Shown: positions 7,848 through 17,527 of the stretch, piece after piece | Numbering within the stretch: position 1 is the stretch's first letter | How the letters are laid out: the number at the start of each line of letters is the position of its first letter | NCBI RefSeq assembly: GCF_050379415.1 | Contig: NZ_JBNRLS010000003.1 | Span: 186,001-250,000 of the forward strand | Reading direction: 5' to 3' | Source of the DNA: Marinobacter sp050379415 | GTDB lineage: Bacteria > Pseudomonadota > Gammaproteobacteria > Pseudomonadales > Oleiphilaceae | DNA length: 64,000 nucleotides | Made by a program: the position numbers and the translations under genes | The notes under the pieces: generated by a model | Told to the model about the DNA's origin: nothing | Seen by the model: the letters and a program-made list of their open reading frames with translations, nothing else | The model's database searches: none

Positions 7848-10622
7848 ATGAATATTCGCTTTCTTCTCCTGTTGCTCTGCACTCTGGCCTTCTGGACCAG
7901 CGGGGTTGCCGCCCAACAGATGACTGCGGCCCTGGACGACCTGCTGCCTCCGGTACAGACCCAGACCGAACAGCAGCCTCCGGTGCAAGAGGAGGAGAAC
8001 GCGAACGGCGAGGATAAGGCGGACGATGGGAAGGGGACCGAAGAAGACAAGAAGGAACCGGAACCCTCCCCCACCCCGGTGAAACCGGAAATCGAGGCGC
8101 TGGAAGAGCCGCTGGAAAGTCAGCTGCCTGCACCCGAGACCGAGGATATCCGCCAACAGATCCAGAAACTCGAAGAAGCTCTCAATACCCGCCAAAAGGC
8201 ACTGGGTACCAGCCAGGAACGGCTGGAGTTTGCGGGGTCTTTGCTCAAGCGCCTGGATAATGAATACGAAAGTTTCCAGCTGAGGCTGGAACGGGCCGGG
8301 CTGAACCTCACCGATGATTACGCCAACCTGCTGCGCCAGCGACTGGAACGGCTGCGCAGCCAGACCATTGCCGCCGGCCTTACCCAGGGGATTACCGCCC
8401 AACTCTCCGCAGCCCGGGAAGAACAACTGCGCCTTGAGGAATTCGAGGCGGTGATCAATCCCACGGACGACATCCGGGGCCAGCTGGAAGTCCGGCGGTC
8501 GCAGCTGCTCCGACAATTACACGGTGTGGTCACCGAGCACATCGAAGTGCTGAACGAATATTACAACACCGTCGCCGAGCTGCAGGACCGACTGGAGTCC
8601 TACAAGGAGCTGCTTCAGCAGCGCCTGTTCTGGCTGCCAAGCACCGACGCCATGGGTCTGGATACCTTCGGGAAGTTTTTCGAAGGTGTCCGGTGGCTGG
8701 TTTCGGGCCTGGAATGGTCCTCACTACGGGATGGGGTCAAGACCTCTCTTGACGAACACTGGCCAGAAATCATCCTGCTCGCGGCTCTGCTGATCTTCCT
8801 GTCCGCCCGGCGGAAGGCTTTCCGACAGACCCTGGCCGACTGCGGAGCGGATGTGGGTGACGTCGGCAAGGACCACTGGAACCTGACACTCTACGCCAGC
8901 CTGCTCAGCCTGTTACGAGCCCTGCCCGCCGTGATCGCCCTGGGCATTGCCTCACTGCTGCTGGACGAGGGCGACGAATTCCTTCATGCATTGTCCCGGG
9001 GTTTGTCCAACGCCGCGTTCATTATGCTGCTGTTACGGAGCGTCTATACCGTTGCCTATCCCGATGGTCTGGGTGAGCAACACTTCCAGTGGAATCCCAA
9101 CACCCTCCAGGCCCTTCGCAAACAGATTCCACTTCTGTTGTGGATACTGACACCAATCGTGATCATCATGCCGACCATGGCCATACCCGAGGGGTCGGCC
9201 TACAGTGATAGCCTGGGCCGTGCACTCTTTGCCATCGCCTCGCTGGCACTGGCCTGGTTTGCCCACCTGTTCATGTCCGCCGTACGCCGGGATCAACCGA
9301 GTCGACGGGCCCTGAAGTTCCTGCATATCATAGCCGTCGCAGTACCGCCCTTGCTGGCCGTGCTCTCGGCCTGGGGCTACCACTACAGTGCCGTGCGCCT
9401 TGAAAGCCTGATGTTCATCAGTATCTGCTGGCTCGCCTTTGTCATCCTGCTGCACTATCTCGGCTTACGGGGGCTGACCGTCCGGGAACGGCGCATGGCC
9501 CTGGTACGCCAGCTCGAAGAGCGCGAGGCCGAACGCAAGCTGGCCGAAGCCCGTGAAGCTGCGGAATCCACGGGCGAGGCCATGCCGGCAAGCTACGAAT
9601 CGCCCCGGCAGGATATGAATGCCATCAGCCAGCAGAGCGAAACCCTGCTCCGCACCCTGTCCCTGGTGGTCGCCGGCATCGGCCTCTGGATGCTGTGGGA
9701 CGATGTGTTTCCGGCCCTGGGCATCTTTGAGGCCATCACCCTCTGGAGCATCGACACCGGCGTCGAAGGTGAAGCTCCGGTACCCATCAACCTGGGTGAC
9801 CTGATGCTCGCGTTTGCGGTCGGGGCGGGCACCGTACTGGCCGCGCGCAACCTCCCGGGCACCCTGGAAGTGATGTTCCTGAGCCGGCTGCGCCTGGAAC
9901 CGGGTGTGGGTTACGCCATCACCACCATGGCCACCTACATCATTGTCTTTATCGGCATCATCGCCGCGCTCGGGGTGCTGGGATTGCAGTGGTCGAAACT
10001 GCAGTGGCTGGTAGCGGCCCTGGGGGTGGGCCTGGGCTTTGGCCTGCAGGAAATCGTGGCCAACTTCGTTTCGGGCCTGATCCTGTTGTTCGAGCGGCCA
10101 ATCCGGGTCGGTGATACCGTCTCCATTGGTGGCATCACCGGCACCGTCTCCCGGATCCGCATCCGGGCGACCACCCTGGTGGACTGGGATCGCAAGGAAC
10201 AGATCATTCCCAACAAGACCTTTGTCACCCAGGACCTGACCAACTGGACTCTGACCGACGCCATCACCCGGGTCATCGTCCGGGTGGGCGTCGCCTACGG
10301 TTCCGACGTGGACAAGGTTCAGGAGCTGCTGTTCCGGATTGCCACCGACAACGAACGCGTGGTGAACGATCCGGCACCGGCGGTATTCTGCGTCGGCCTT
10401 GGCGACAGCAGCGTGAACTTCGAGATCCGCGTGTTCGTGCGGGACATTAACGACATCATGCCCCTGTCTCACGAGCTGCACGCGACCATAACCCGCTCGC
10501 TGCGGGAGGCGGGGATCCAGATTCCTTTCCCGCAACGGGACATTCACATCCGCACCGCGACTGCTTCATTCCCGGATACCCCCAGCGACACGCGCGATGA
10601 TAAGGTCGGGACCAGTACCTGA
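7848..10622 (+). CDS. Large MscK/KefA-like mechanosensitive channel
   Basis: This roughly 924-residue membrane protein has a signal peptide (MNIRFLLLLLCTLAFWTSGVAAQ), a very acidic low-complexity stretch (about 45-90) and a periplasmic coiled-coil region (about 110-310). About a dozen TM segments precede the C-terminal MscS domain. The pore helix and beta domain are clear near residue 720: ALGVGLGFGLQEIVANFVSG, then LFERPIRVGDTVSIGGITGTV. The size and layout resemble E. coli MscK (about 1120 residues) but it is shorter. It should release solutes at hypo-osmotic shock. ATG 7848 starts the signal peptide. The frame is open further upstream, but without a leader-like sequence. Confidence 0.93.
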   Translation: MNIRFLLLLLCTLAFWTSGVAAQQMTAALDDLLPPVQTQTEQQPPVQEEENANGEDKADDGKGTEEDKKEPEPSPTPVKPEIEALEEPLESQLPAPETEDIRQQIQKLEEALNTRQKALGTSQERLEFAGSLLKRLDNEYESFQLRLERAGLNLTDDYANLLRQRLERLRSQTIAAGLTQGITAQLSAAREEQLRLEEFEAVINPTDDIRGQLEVRRSQLLRQLHGVVTEHIEVLNEYYNTVAELQDRLESYKELLQQRLFWLPSTDAMGLDTFGKFFEGVRWLVSGLEWSSLRDGVKTSLDEHWPEIILLAALLIFLSARRKAFRQTLADCGADVGDVGKDHWNLTLYASLLSLLRALPAVIALGIASLLLDEGDEFLHALSRGLSNAAFIMLLLRSVYTVAYPDGLGEQHFQWNPNTLQALRKQIPLLLWILTPIVIIMPTMAIPEGSAYSDSLGRALFAIASLALAWFAHLFMSAVRRDQPSRRALKFLHIIAVAVPPLLAVLSAWGYHYSAVRLESLMFISICWLAFVILLHYLGLRGLTVRERRMALVRQLEEREAERKLAEAREAAESTGEAMPASYESPRQDMNAISQQSETLLRTLSLVVAGIGLWMLWDDVFPALGIFEAITLWSIDTGVEGEAPVPINLGDLMLAFAVGAGTVLAARNLPGTLEVMFLSRLRLEPGVGYAITTMATYIIVFIGIIAALGVLGLQWSKLQWLVAALGVGLGFGLQEIVANFVSGLILLFERPIRVGDTVSIGGITGTVSRIRIRATTLVDWDRKEQIIPNKTFVTQDLTNWTLTDAITRVIVRVGVAYGSDVDKVQELLFRIATDNERVVNDPAPAVFCVGLGDSSVNFEIRVFVRDINDIMPLSHELHATITRSLREAGIQIPFPQRDIHIRTATASFPDTPSDTRDDKVGTST

Positions 10623-10629
10623 GTGACAG

Positions 10630-12447
10630 CTACTGAGCGGAATCTGCGGCGTACAGTGACTCAATGACATCAATGTACTTTTCGTAGATGTTGCTGCGCC
10701 GCACCTTCATGGTGGCCGTTACTTCATCGTCGTCGTGATCCAGTTCTTTGGTCAGCAGGTGGAAGCGCTTGATCTGCGCCACCTGGGGCAGCTGGTCATT
10801 ACCCTTCCCGATTTCGGCGCGAATCAGGTCATTGACCTGCTCGTGCTCGGCCAGGCTGCGGAAGGTGGTGTAGGGAATCCGCTCCTGCTCCGCCCACTTG
10901 GCCACGGTCTCGAAGTCGATCTGGATCAGGGCCGAGACATACTTGCGGGCCTCCCCGACCACGATGCACTCCTTGATGTAGGGACTGGCCTTGATGGTGT
11001 TCTCGATCTCGGTAGGCGAGAGGTTCTTGCCCCCGGCGGTGATCATGATGTCTTTCAGACGGTCGACGATCCTCAGCTGGCCGTCGCGCCACTCGCCCAC
11101 ATCGCCGGTGTGGAGCCAACCGTCTTTCAGGGTCGAAGCGGTAGCCTCATCATTCTTGTAATACCCCTTGAACATGCTGCCGCCGCGCATGAGGATTTCG
11201 TCCTGCTCCCCCAGCTCGACCTCGACACCCCTGATTGCCACGCCGACGGTACCGAGCCGGATATCGTCCAGGGGCTGGGCAGTGGCAACGCCAGTACTCT
11301 CCGTCTGGCCGTAGACCTCCACCAGGGGAATGCCGATGGTACGGAAGAACGACAGGATGCCGGTGGAGATGGGCGCTGCCCCGGTCAGGGCGATGTGGCA
11401 GCGGCGCAGGCCGATGTAGTTCTGCAGCGCCCGGAAGATCAGCCAGTAGCTGAGCCCGTAGACCAGTCTTTCCTTCAGGGTCCATTGCGCCCGCGTCTTG
11501 GTGGCCATCGGCTCGCAGACCCGCATCGCCCAATTGAACAGGGCCTGGCGCATGCGCCCGGTCTCCTGGATCTTGATGTAGATAGCCGAGTGCAGCTTCT
11601 CCCAGATTCTGGGTACGCCCAGGAAAAAGCTCGGGGCAATTTCCCGGAGGTCCTCCTGCACGGTTCGCAGACTCTCCCCGAAACTCACCGTGCTGCCCAC
11701 GTACACCGGCGCAATGTTGGTCAGTGCCTGCTCGGCCACGTGGCAAAGGGGCAAGTAGGACAGGCTGGACGCGTGCCGGTCGACACCCAGCAGCTCGATC
11801 AGCCCCGGCCCCGCCGCGTGCAGGTTGCCCCAGCTGATCATGGCGCCCTTGGGCCGTCCGGTGGAGCCGGACGTGTAGATCATCAGTGCGGTATCGTCCA
11901 TGGTCTGACTCGCGAGCATACGCTCAATCAGGTCCGGATGTTGCTGCTCGTACTCGCGGCCCAAGGCTTCCACCGCCTCAAAGGCCGTGGGCGGCGCGGG
12001 ATAATTGCGTAGACCTTTCATATCAATGGTGACGCAATGCTGCAGGTGAGGCAGCTGCCCCCAGGCCTCGATCACCTTGTCGGTCTGTTCCTGGTCCTCG
12101 CACACCACGACTTCGGCATCGCTGTGCTCCAGCACGTAGGCCACTTCATTCCAGGGGCTGGTGGGGTAGACACCGACACAGATGCCGTTCACCACGCCGA
12201 TGCCCATCTGGGCAATCACCCATTCCACCCGGTTTTCCGAGATGATGGCCACGTGACCACCCTCGGACAATCCCAAGGCTCGCAGCCCCAGTCCGAAGTG
12301 ACAGGCGCGCTGGTAGTAGTCCTGCCAGGTATAGGCCTGCCAGATGCCGAAATCCTTCTGGCGCAATGCCAGGTGATCGGCCCGGTCCCGGGCATGGGCC
12401 CGCAACATCTGTGGAAGGGTGAGTTCAGGCACTGCCGGTGTTGTCAT
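10630..12447 (-). CDS. AMP-forming long-chain-type acyl-CoA synthetase
   Basis: This 605-residue ANL-superfamily ligase activates a carboxylic acid to its CoA thioester through an acyl-adenylate. The P-loop-like motif YTSGSTGRPKGAM lies near residue 190. EVYGQTESTGV, GWLHTGDVGEWRDGQLRIVDRLKD and the catalytic lysine region ITAGGKNLSP follow. It belongs to the FadD15/bubblegum-like group of about 600 residues. ATG 12447 overlaps the livF stop in an ATGA junction, which is typical translational coupling, so it replaces an upstream in-frame GTG. It is the last gene of a livGHM-binding protein-livF operon, suggesting that the imported substrate is a carboxylic acid. Confidence 0.94.
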   Translation of the reverse strand: MTTPAVPELTLPQMLRAHARDRADHLALRQKDFGIWQAYTWQDYYQRACHFGLGLRALGLSEGGHVAIISENRVEWVIAQMGIGVVNGICVGVYPTSPWNEVAYVLEHSDAEVVVCEDQEQTDKVIEAWGQLPHLQHCVTIDMKGLRNYPAPPTAFEAVEALGREYEQQHPDLIERMLASQTMDDTALMIYTSGSTGRPKGAMISWGNLHAAGPGLIELLGVDRHASSLSYLPLCHVAEQALTNIAPVYVGSTVSFGESLRTVQEDLREIAPSFFLGVPRIWEKLHSAIYIKIQETGRMRQALFNWAMRVCEPMATKTRAQWTLKERLVYGLSYWLIFRALQNYIGLRRCHIALTGAAPISTGILSFFRTIGIPLVEVYGQTESTGVATAQPLDDIRLGTVGVAIRGVEVELGEQDEILMRGGSMFKGYYKNDEATASTLKDGWLHTGDVGEWRDGQLRIVDRLKDIMITAGGKNLSPTEIENTIKASPYIKECIVVGEARKYVSALIQIDFETVAKWAEQERIPYTTFRSLAEHEQVNDLIRAEIGKGNDQLPQVAQIKRFHLLTKELDHDDDEVTATMKVRRSNIYEKYIDVIESLYAADSAQ

Positions 12448-13253
12448 GAGAGCCACCGCTTACGACGTTTGTAATGCTTGATATCCCGGTAACTGCGGGT
12501 TTCACCTTCGGCGCCGCCCACCCCGAGGTAGAACTCCTGAACATCCTCGTTTGCGGTGAGCTTTTCCGTCGGCCCATCAATCACGATCTTTCCGTTTTCC
12601 ATGATGTAGCCATAGGAAGCGATCGCCAGTGAAACGGCTGCGTTCTGTTCCACCAGCAGGATGGCGGTGCCCTGTTCCCGGTTGATCCGGGCAACGATGG
12701 TGAAGATTTCTTCTACCAGCAGCGGTGCCAACCCCAGCGAGGGTTCGTCGAGCATGATCAGATCCGGCTGGGCAATCAGTGCCCGGCCCAGGGCCAGCAT
12801 CTGCTGTTCACCACCGGAAAGATAACCGGCCAACTGCTTGCGCCGTTCCTTGAGGCGGGGGAAATAATTGTAGACCAGCTCGTAGCTGTCACTCAGGGAC
12901 GGTCTTCGACCGGAAAGCGCATAGGTGGCGGCAATCAGATTCTCCTCCACCGTCAGGTCCTCGAACACCCGCCTTCCCTCCATGACGTGGAACAGGCCGT
13001 TACGCACCAGTTTCTCCGGCGGTACGCCCTTCACGTCCTGGCCCCGAAAGCGAACTTCACCCGCCGTTACTTCGCCGTCTTCCAGGGACAAAAGGCCGGA
13101 AACGCTTTTCAGTGTAGTGGACTTGCCAGCGCCGTTGGAGCCGAGGAGCGCCACAATGGCGCCCTTCGGGACCCGCAGAGACAGGCCCCGCAGGACCTGC
13201 ACCGCCTTGTTGTAGACCACCTCGATGTTGTCGATTTCCAGTAAGGCTTCCAT
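12444..13253 (-). CDS. livF: Branched-chain-type ABC transporter ATPase (LivF class)
   Basis: This 269-residue ATPase has Walker A GSNGAGKST near residue 41, signature LSGGEQQM near 146, and Walker B LIMLDEPSLGLAP near 163. The 5' end MEALLEIDNIEVVYNKAVQVLRGLSL is typical of LivF. It carries a basic C-terminal tail (SYRDIKHYKRRKRWLS) that the LivF of the second cluster in this window lacks. It energises uptake together with the adjacent LivG, LivH and LivM. It follows the binding-protein gene by 8 bases and overlaps the ligase gene. Confidence 0.95.
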   Translation of the reverse strand: MEALLEIDNIEVVYNKAVQVLRGLSLRVPKGAIVALLGSNGAGKSTTLKSVSGLLSLEDGEVTAGEVRFRGQDVKGVPPEKLVRNGLFHVMEGRRVFEDLTVEENLIAATYALSGRRPSLSDSYELVYNYFPRLKERRKQLAGYLSGGEQQMLALGRALIAQPDLIMLDEPSLGLAPLLVEEIFTIVARINREQGTAILLVEQNAAVSLAIASYGYIMENGKIVIDGPTEKLTANEDVQEFYLGVGGAEGETRSYRDIKHYKRRKRWLS

Positions 13254-13261
13254 ACGGCCCC

Positions 13262-14470
13262 TCAGTCGAGGTGAATCCAGTCTGACACCGGCTCGTAACG
13301 GCCCTTCTCTGCATTGACTCGCCAGATCCGGCCAACCGGGAACGACATATCCTTCACCGTGACCGGAATGCCGATGATTCCGCCGGTGTCCCAGTCCTCG
13401 ATGGAAGCCAGAGCCTCCGCCATGTTTTCCGCGTTGAGCTCCTTGTCGGCATCCAGGGTGCGCTTGATCACCTCCGTCCAGACCATGGCGTTGAACCAGC
13501 CCTGGATGTAACCGGTGGGTCGGTATCCGGCGTCGGGGTCACTCTTCTCGGCCTGGGCCCTGAGTGCATCGAGCATCGGTCCGGTTTCTTCACTGTCGTA
13601 ATAGTTGTACGGCATCACCCCCATGTAACCATCGGCGTCCGCGCCCATCTTGTCGATGATCAGCTTGTCCGAGGACCAGAAGGTACCCATAAACTGGGTA
13701 TCCAGGCCCATCTGTCGCATCTGCACCATGAATTCGTTGATCGGCGACAGCACGTAGCCGTGGAACACCACGTAATCCGGACGCACCCGGCGCAGTTTCA
13801 GGACCTCGGCGGACACGTCCACACTGCCGGGCTTGGTGACGATCTCCTCGACCACTTCAATACCCAGTTCGGCGGCCCGGGCCTTGCCATTTTCGATGGG
13901 ATCCTTGCCGAATTCGGTATCGCTGTAGACGAAAGCAACGGTCGGCATGTCGCCCCCCTCACCCTGGGAAGCGATGTACTCCAGAATGATGCCGAACATC
14001 TGGCTGTAATTGGGGCCGGGGATGAACTGGTAGGGGTATTGCTCGTTATCGGTCAGCGCGGTGGCAAAAGAGGCACCGCTCATCAGCGTGGTCCCCATGC
14101 TGTTGAGCTCCGAAGCGATGGCCTTCATGAAACCGGTGCTGTCACCGTAATAGGTGGCGGGTGAACTGCTACCGGAAATTTTCTTGAAAGCCGCCACCGA
14201 ACGGTCCACCTCGTAAGCGGTGTCTTCCATCACGTACTTAACCGGATGGCCATTGATGCCGCCCTGGCTGTTGATCCAGTCGGTGTAGTCCGTGAGCCCC
14301 GCATGCAGGTGGATGCCGGCAAAGGCGAACACACCCGAGAGCGGGATCGAGCCACCGAACACAATGGGTTCCTTGTCCTGAGCCATGGCTGGGGCGGCTA
14401 TGGTTAACGCGGCAACCAGGCCACCAAGCCCGGCGAGCTTGCGTCCTTTCTTGAGAATGTTTCTGAACAT
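13262..14470 (-). CDS. ABC transporter solute-binding protein
   Basis: This 402-residue periplasmic-binding protein starts with a signal peptide ending ITIAAPAMAQD. The mature part begins KEPIVFGGSIPLSGVFAFAGIHLHAGLTDYTDWINSQGGINGHPVKYV, the usual HAAT-family opening. AAGGAGAC precedes ATG 14470. Its place between livM and livF, with an acyl-CoA ligase downstream, suggests a carboxylate ligand rather than an amino acid (inference). Confidence 0.93.
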   Translation of the reverse strand: MFRNILKKGRKLAGLGGLVAALTIAAPAMAQDKEPIVFGGSIPLSGVFAFAGIHLHAGLTDYTDWINSQGGINGHPVKYVMEDTAYEVDRSVAAFKKISGSSSPATYYGDSTGFMKAIASELNSMGTTLMSGASFATALTDNEQYPYQFIPGPNYSQMFGIILEYIASQGEGGDMPTVAFVYSDTEFGKDPIENGKARAAELGIEVVEEIVTKPGSVDVSAEVLKLRRVRPDYVVFHGYVLSPINEFMVQMRQMGLDTQFMGTFWSSDKLIIDKMGADADGYMGVMPYNYYDSEETGPMLDALRAQAEKSDPDAGYRPTGYIQGWFNAMVWTEVIKRTLDADKELNAENMAEALASIEDWDTGGIIGIPVTVKDMSFPVGRIWRVNAEKGRYEPVSDWIHLD

Positions 14471-14541
14471 GTTTCGTCTCCTTGCTGCTTCTTATTGTTG
14501 CTGTTGCACGGTCTCTCGGAGAAAGACTCGTTGAAACACGA

Positions 14542-15585
14542 TTAATTCCGGAATGGCCACAGCCGGAAAAACCGGCGGATGCGATGCCAGATCTCCGCCA
14601 GGCCATGGGGTTCGAAAATCAGAAAGCCCACAATCAAGGCACCGAAGATGATTTCCAGCATCGGCGACATGAAGACGGGCGCATTGGGATAGAACGGTGT
14701 CAGGGCCGCCGTCAGCAATTTCAGGGCTTCCGGCACCAGGGTCATGAAAGCCGCACCGAGGATGCCCCCCAGCAGGTTACCCATGCCGCCCACGATCACC
14801 GCCGCCAGGTAGAAGATCGACATGGAGAGAGGGAAACTCTCCGGGGTCACTACCCGATAGAAATAGGCGAACAGCCCGCCGGCGACACCGGCATAAAAGG
14901 AGCTGAGCGCAAAGGACATCAGTTTGTAGCGCAGAAGGTTAATACCCAGGATCTCGGCGGAAATATCCCGGTCCCGGATGGCAATGAAGGCCCGGCCAAC
15001 CCGGGTCCGCAACACATTGCGGGCCGCGAACACCATCACCACCGCCAGCGGTACGATGATGAAATACATCCGGAAATCGCTCTGGAAGGTCAGACCGAAC
15101 AGTTGGGCCGGCTCCAGGCTCAGCCCACCCATACCGCCAGTGACCGATTCCCACTCGGCAAAGATGAAATGCAGGAACACGCTCGCCGCCAGGGTAGCGA
15201 TGGCCAGGTACAGCCCCTTGACCCGCAGCGAGGGCAGGCCCACCAGAATCCCCACGGCGGCGGCCACCAGCCCCGCCAACAGCAGCGCCACCGGAAACGG
15301 CAGGCCGGTGTTGAGGGAGAGCCAGGCCACGGTGTAGGCGCCCACACCCATGAAGCCCGCCTGCCCCAGGGAAATCAGGCCGGTAAAGCCGGTCAGGATA
15401 TTCAGGCCGGTGGTGCTGATCACGGCTATGCCCACCAGGCAACCGAGGTAAAGCAGGTAGGAGTCGGCCATGAACGGGAACAAAAGCAGAATCAGCATTA
15501 ACAGCCCGAACCAGAATTTCTGGGTGTTACTGGTCCAGATCGCCTCATCGGCTTCGTAGGTCTGTTTTGCGTCACCGATGCGCAT
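14542..15585 (-). CDS. livM: Branched-chain-type ABC transporter permease (LivM class)
   Basis: This 347-residue inner-membrane permease has about nine hydrophobic helices and the LivM hallmark GLNILTGFTGLISLGQAGFMGVGAY near residue 85. The cytoplasmic coupling segment is RNVLRTRVGRAFIAIRDRDISAEILG. The start is one base after the livH stop, so the two are co-translated. A 71-base gap separates it from the binding-protein gene downstream. Confidence 0.95.
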   Translation of the reverse strand: MRIGDAKQTYEADEAIWTSNTQKFWFGLLMLILLLFPFMADSYLLYLGCLVGIAVISTTGLNILTGFTGLISLGQAGFMGVGAYTVAWLSLNTGLPFPVALLLAGLVAAAVGILVGLPSLRVKGLYLAIATLAASVFLHFIFAEWESVTGGMGGLSLEPAQLFGLTFQSDFRMYFIIVPLAVVMVFAARNVLRTRVGRAFIAIRDRDISAEILGINLLRYKLMSFALSSFYAGVAGGLFAYFYRVVTPESFPLSMSIFYLAAVIVGGMGNLLGGILGAAFMTLVPEALKLLTAALTPFYPNAPVFMSPMLEIIFGALIVGFLIFEPHGLAEIWHRIRRFFRLWPFRN

Positions 15586-15586
15586 C

Positions 15587-16465
15587 TTATACTCGCTCTA
15601 TTTCGTGGGTACCGAACAGGCCATAGGGCCGTATCACCAGGATTATCGCCAGCACCACAAATGTCGCCGGCATCCGGTACTCGCCACCGAGGTAGGCCCC
15701 GGCCACGGTTTCCAACCAACCAATGAACACGCCGGCCACCAGGGCACCGAGGATGCTGTCCAGGCCACCGACAATCACCACCACCAGCACACTCAGGCCG
15801 ATAATCCCGAACTGCGGGCTAAGCCCCCCGGTGGCGGCCACCAGCACACCGGCCAGGGAGGCGGCGAGTGAGCCGAATACCCAGGCCAGGTTGAACACCC
15901 GGCGCACGTTGATGCCCATGGAATAGGCCGCGGCCTGGTCCGAGGCGGTGGCCCGCAAAGCCACGCCACCGCGGGAGAAGCGGAAATACAGCAGGTAGAT
16001 GATCAACAGGGCGGAACCGATCAAAAAGCCGTAGGCGATTTTCGGGGCCAGGTAAAGCGGGCCGATGAACACCGGCTCCCGGGGCAGGAAGTTGGGCAAC
16101 AACTGCGGGTCGGCGGTCCAGATGAACTCCACCAGCCCCACCAGGATGCTGGCGATACCAATAGTCACCATCACCACCGAAATCGGGGACTCCCCCAGCA
16201 TCGGACGGATCATGGTCTTCTCGATCACCCCGCCCAGGATACTGCCGCCGATCACCGCCAGGGGCAGCGCGATCCATGCCGACATTTCCATACCACCGGC
16301 AAACGCCAGGAACAGATAGGCGGCGAACATCATTATTTCGCCGATGGCGAAGTTGATCACCCGGGTCGCCTTGTAGATCATCACGAAACCCAGGGCGATC
16401 AGGGCATACAACCCGCCCATGGCCAGACCGGCCAGACTGATTTCACCAAAAAACAACCAATCCAT
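15587..16465 (-). CDS. livH: Branched-chain-type ABC transporter permease (LivH class)
   Basis: This 292-residue permease has the LivH pattern LAMGGLYALIALGFVMIYKATRVINFAIGEIMMFAAYL at the N-terminus, the coupling-helix motif GVALRATASDQAAAYSMGINVRRVF and a late VVVIVGGLDSILGALVAGVFIGWLE. It shares an ATGA overlap with the upstream livG stop. Confidence 0.95.
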   Translation of the reverse strand: MDWLFFGEISLAGLAMGGLYALIALGFVMIYKATRVINFAIGEIMMFAAYLFLAFAGGMEMSAWIALPLAVIGGSILGGVIEKTMIRPMLGESPISVVMVTIGIASILVGLVEFIWTADPQLLPNFLPREPVFIGPLYLAPKIAYGFLIGSALLIIYLLYFRFSRGGVALRATASDQAAAYSMGINVRRVFNLAWVFGSLAASLAGVLVAATGGLSPQFGIIGLSVLVVVIVGGLDSILGALVAGVFIGWLETVAGAYLGGEYRMPATFVVLAIILVIRPYGLFGTHEIERV

Positions 16466-17280
16466 CAGGCGGCCTCCCCTTCCGGATTGAGTTTCTTGCG
16501 CAGGCTGTCGATGTCACTGTTGCCCAGGTAGGCCTTGATAACCTCCGGATTTTTCTGGACATCTTCCGGCTCGCCTTCGGTGATGACCTGTCCGAAGTTG
16601 AGCACGGCAATGTGGTCGGAGATGTCCATCACCATGCCCATGTCGTGCTCCACCATCAGCACGGTCACACCCCACTCTTCCCGGATATCCAGGATGAAGC
16701 GGGCCATGTCTTCCTTCTCTTCCCGGTTCATGCCCGCTACCGGCTCGTCCAGCATCAGCACCTTCGGGCGCATGGCTAGCGCCCGGGCCAACTCGACTCG
16801 CTTCTGCAAACCGTAGGACAGGCTGGCCACCGGCTGGCGCCGGATATGGTCGATCTCCAGGAAGTCGATAATCCGGTGCTCCACTTCCCGACGCACGTCC
16901 ATTTCTTCGCGGCGGGCTGCGCCGAAATAGAACATGGACCCCAGCAGCCCACTGTTCATGTGCACATGGGCACCGAGCTTGATGTTGTCGAGCACGGTCA
17001 TGCCGCGGAACAGGGCGATGTTCTGGAAGGTTCGGGCCAGGCCCAGCGCGGCCCGTTTCGGCGGCTTGATGCCACTGGAAAGCTCCCGCCCTTCGTAGCG
17101 GATGTTGCCCTGCTGGGGCTTGTAGAAACCGGAAATGCAGTTGAACAGCGACGTTTTGCCGGCACCGTTCGGACCGATAATTGTGGTGACGGTGTTCTCG
17201 GGCACCCGGAAGCTGACGTCCTGAAGAGCCTTCACACCGCCAAAGGACAGAGACAGGTTACTGATCTCGAGGATGCTCAC
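16465..17280 (-). CDS. livG: Branched-chain-type ABC transporter ATPase (LivG class)
   Basis: This 271-residue ATPase contains Walker A GPNGAGKTS, signature-like SYGLQKRVELARALAMRPKVLMLDEP and the LivG insert RTFQNIALFRGMTVLDNIKLGAH. The start is placed at GTG 17280 (MSILEISNLSLSFGG) because GGGAGG lies 4 bases ahead; the frame is open to 17349 but those residues are unlike the family. It is the first gene of the five-gene transporter plus ligase operon. Confidence 0.94.
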   Translation of the reverse strand: MSILEISNLSLSFGGVKALQDVSFRVPENTVTTIIGPNGAGKTSLFNCISGFYKPQQGNIRYEGRELSSGIKPPKRAALGLARTFQNIALFRGMTVLDNIKLGAHVHMNSGLLGSMFYFGAARREEMDVRREVEHRIIDFLEIDHIRRQPVASLSYGLQKRVELARALAMRPKVLMLDEPVAGMNREEKEDMARFILDIREEWGVTVLMVEHDMGMVMDISDHIAVLNFGQVITEGEPEDVQKNPEVIKAYLGNSDIDSLRKKLNPEGEAA

Positions 17281-17527
17281 TTTACCTCCCGGCACCCCTG
17301 GCGCCGGGCAACGACGCACGTATACACGCGCCGCTCCTACCCTGATCACGCCTGAAGATGATTGTAATTGTTGTTTTTTCTGGTTACCGGGGTCAGCCCG
17401 GGCACAGACTTAAAGTAGTCCATCAAGGCAACATTAGCCAAATGCTTCTATCCTGTTACCTGATGGCTCTCATTAACGGTTACGCACGAAACCGACCTTC
17501 AGATGCACCTCTGTCGGAAAAACGAAT
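17281..17527. other. Divergent intergenic region livG / enoyl-CoA hydratase
   Basis: This 247-base spacer lies between the divergent livG operon and the PaaG-like gene. It must hold both promoters. I see no convincing palindrome or -35/-10 pair and do not assign sites. Confidence 0.4.
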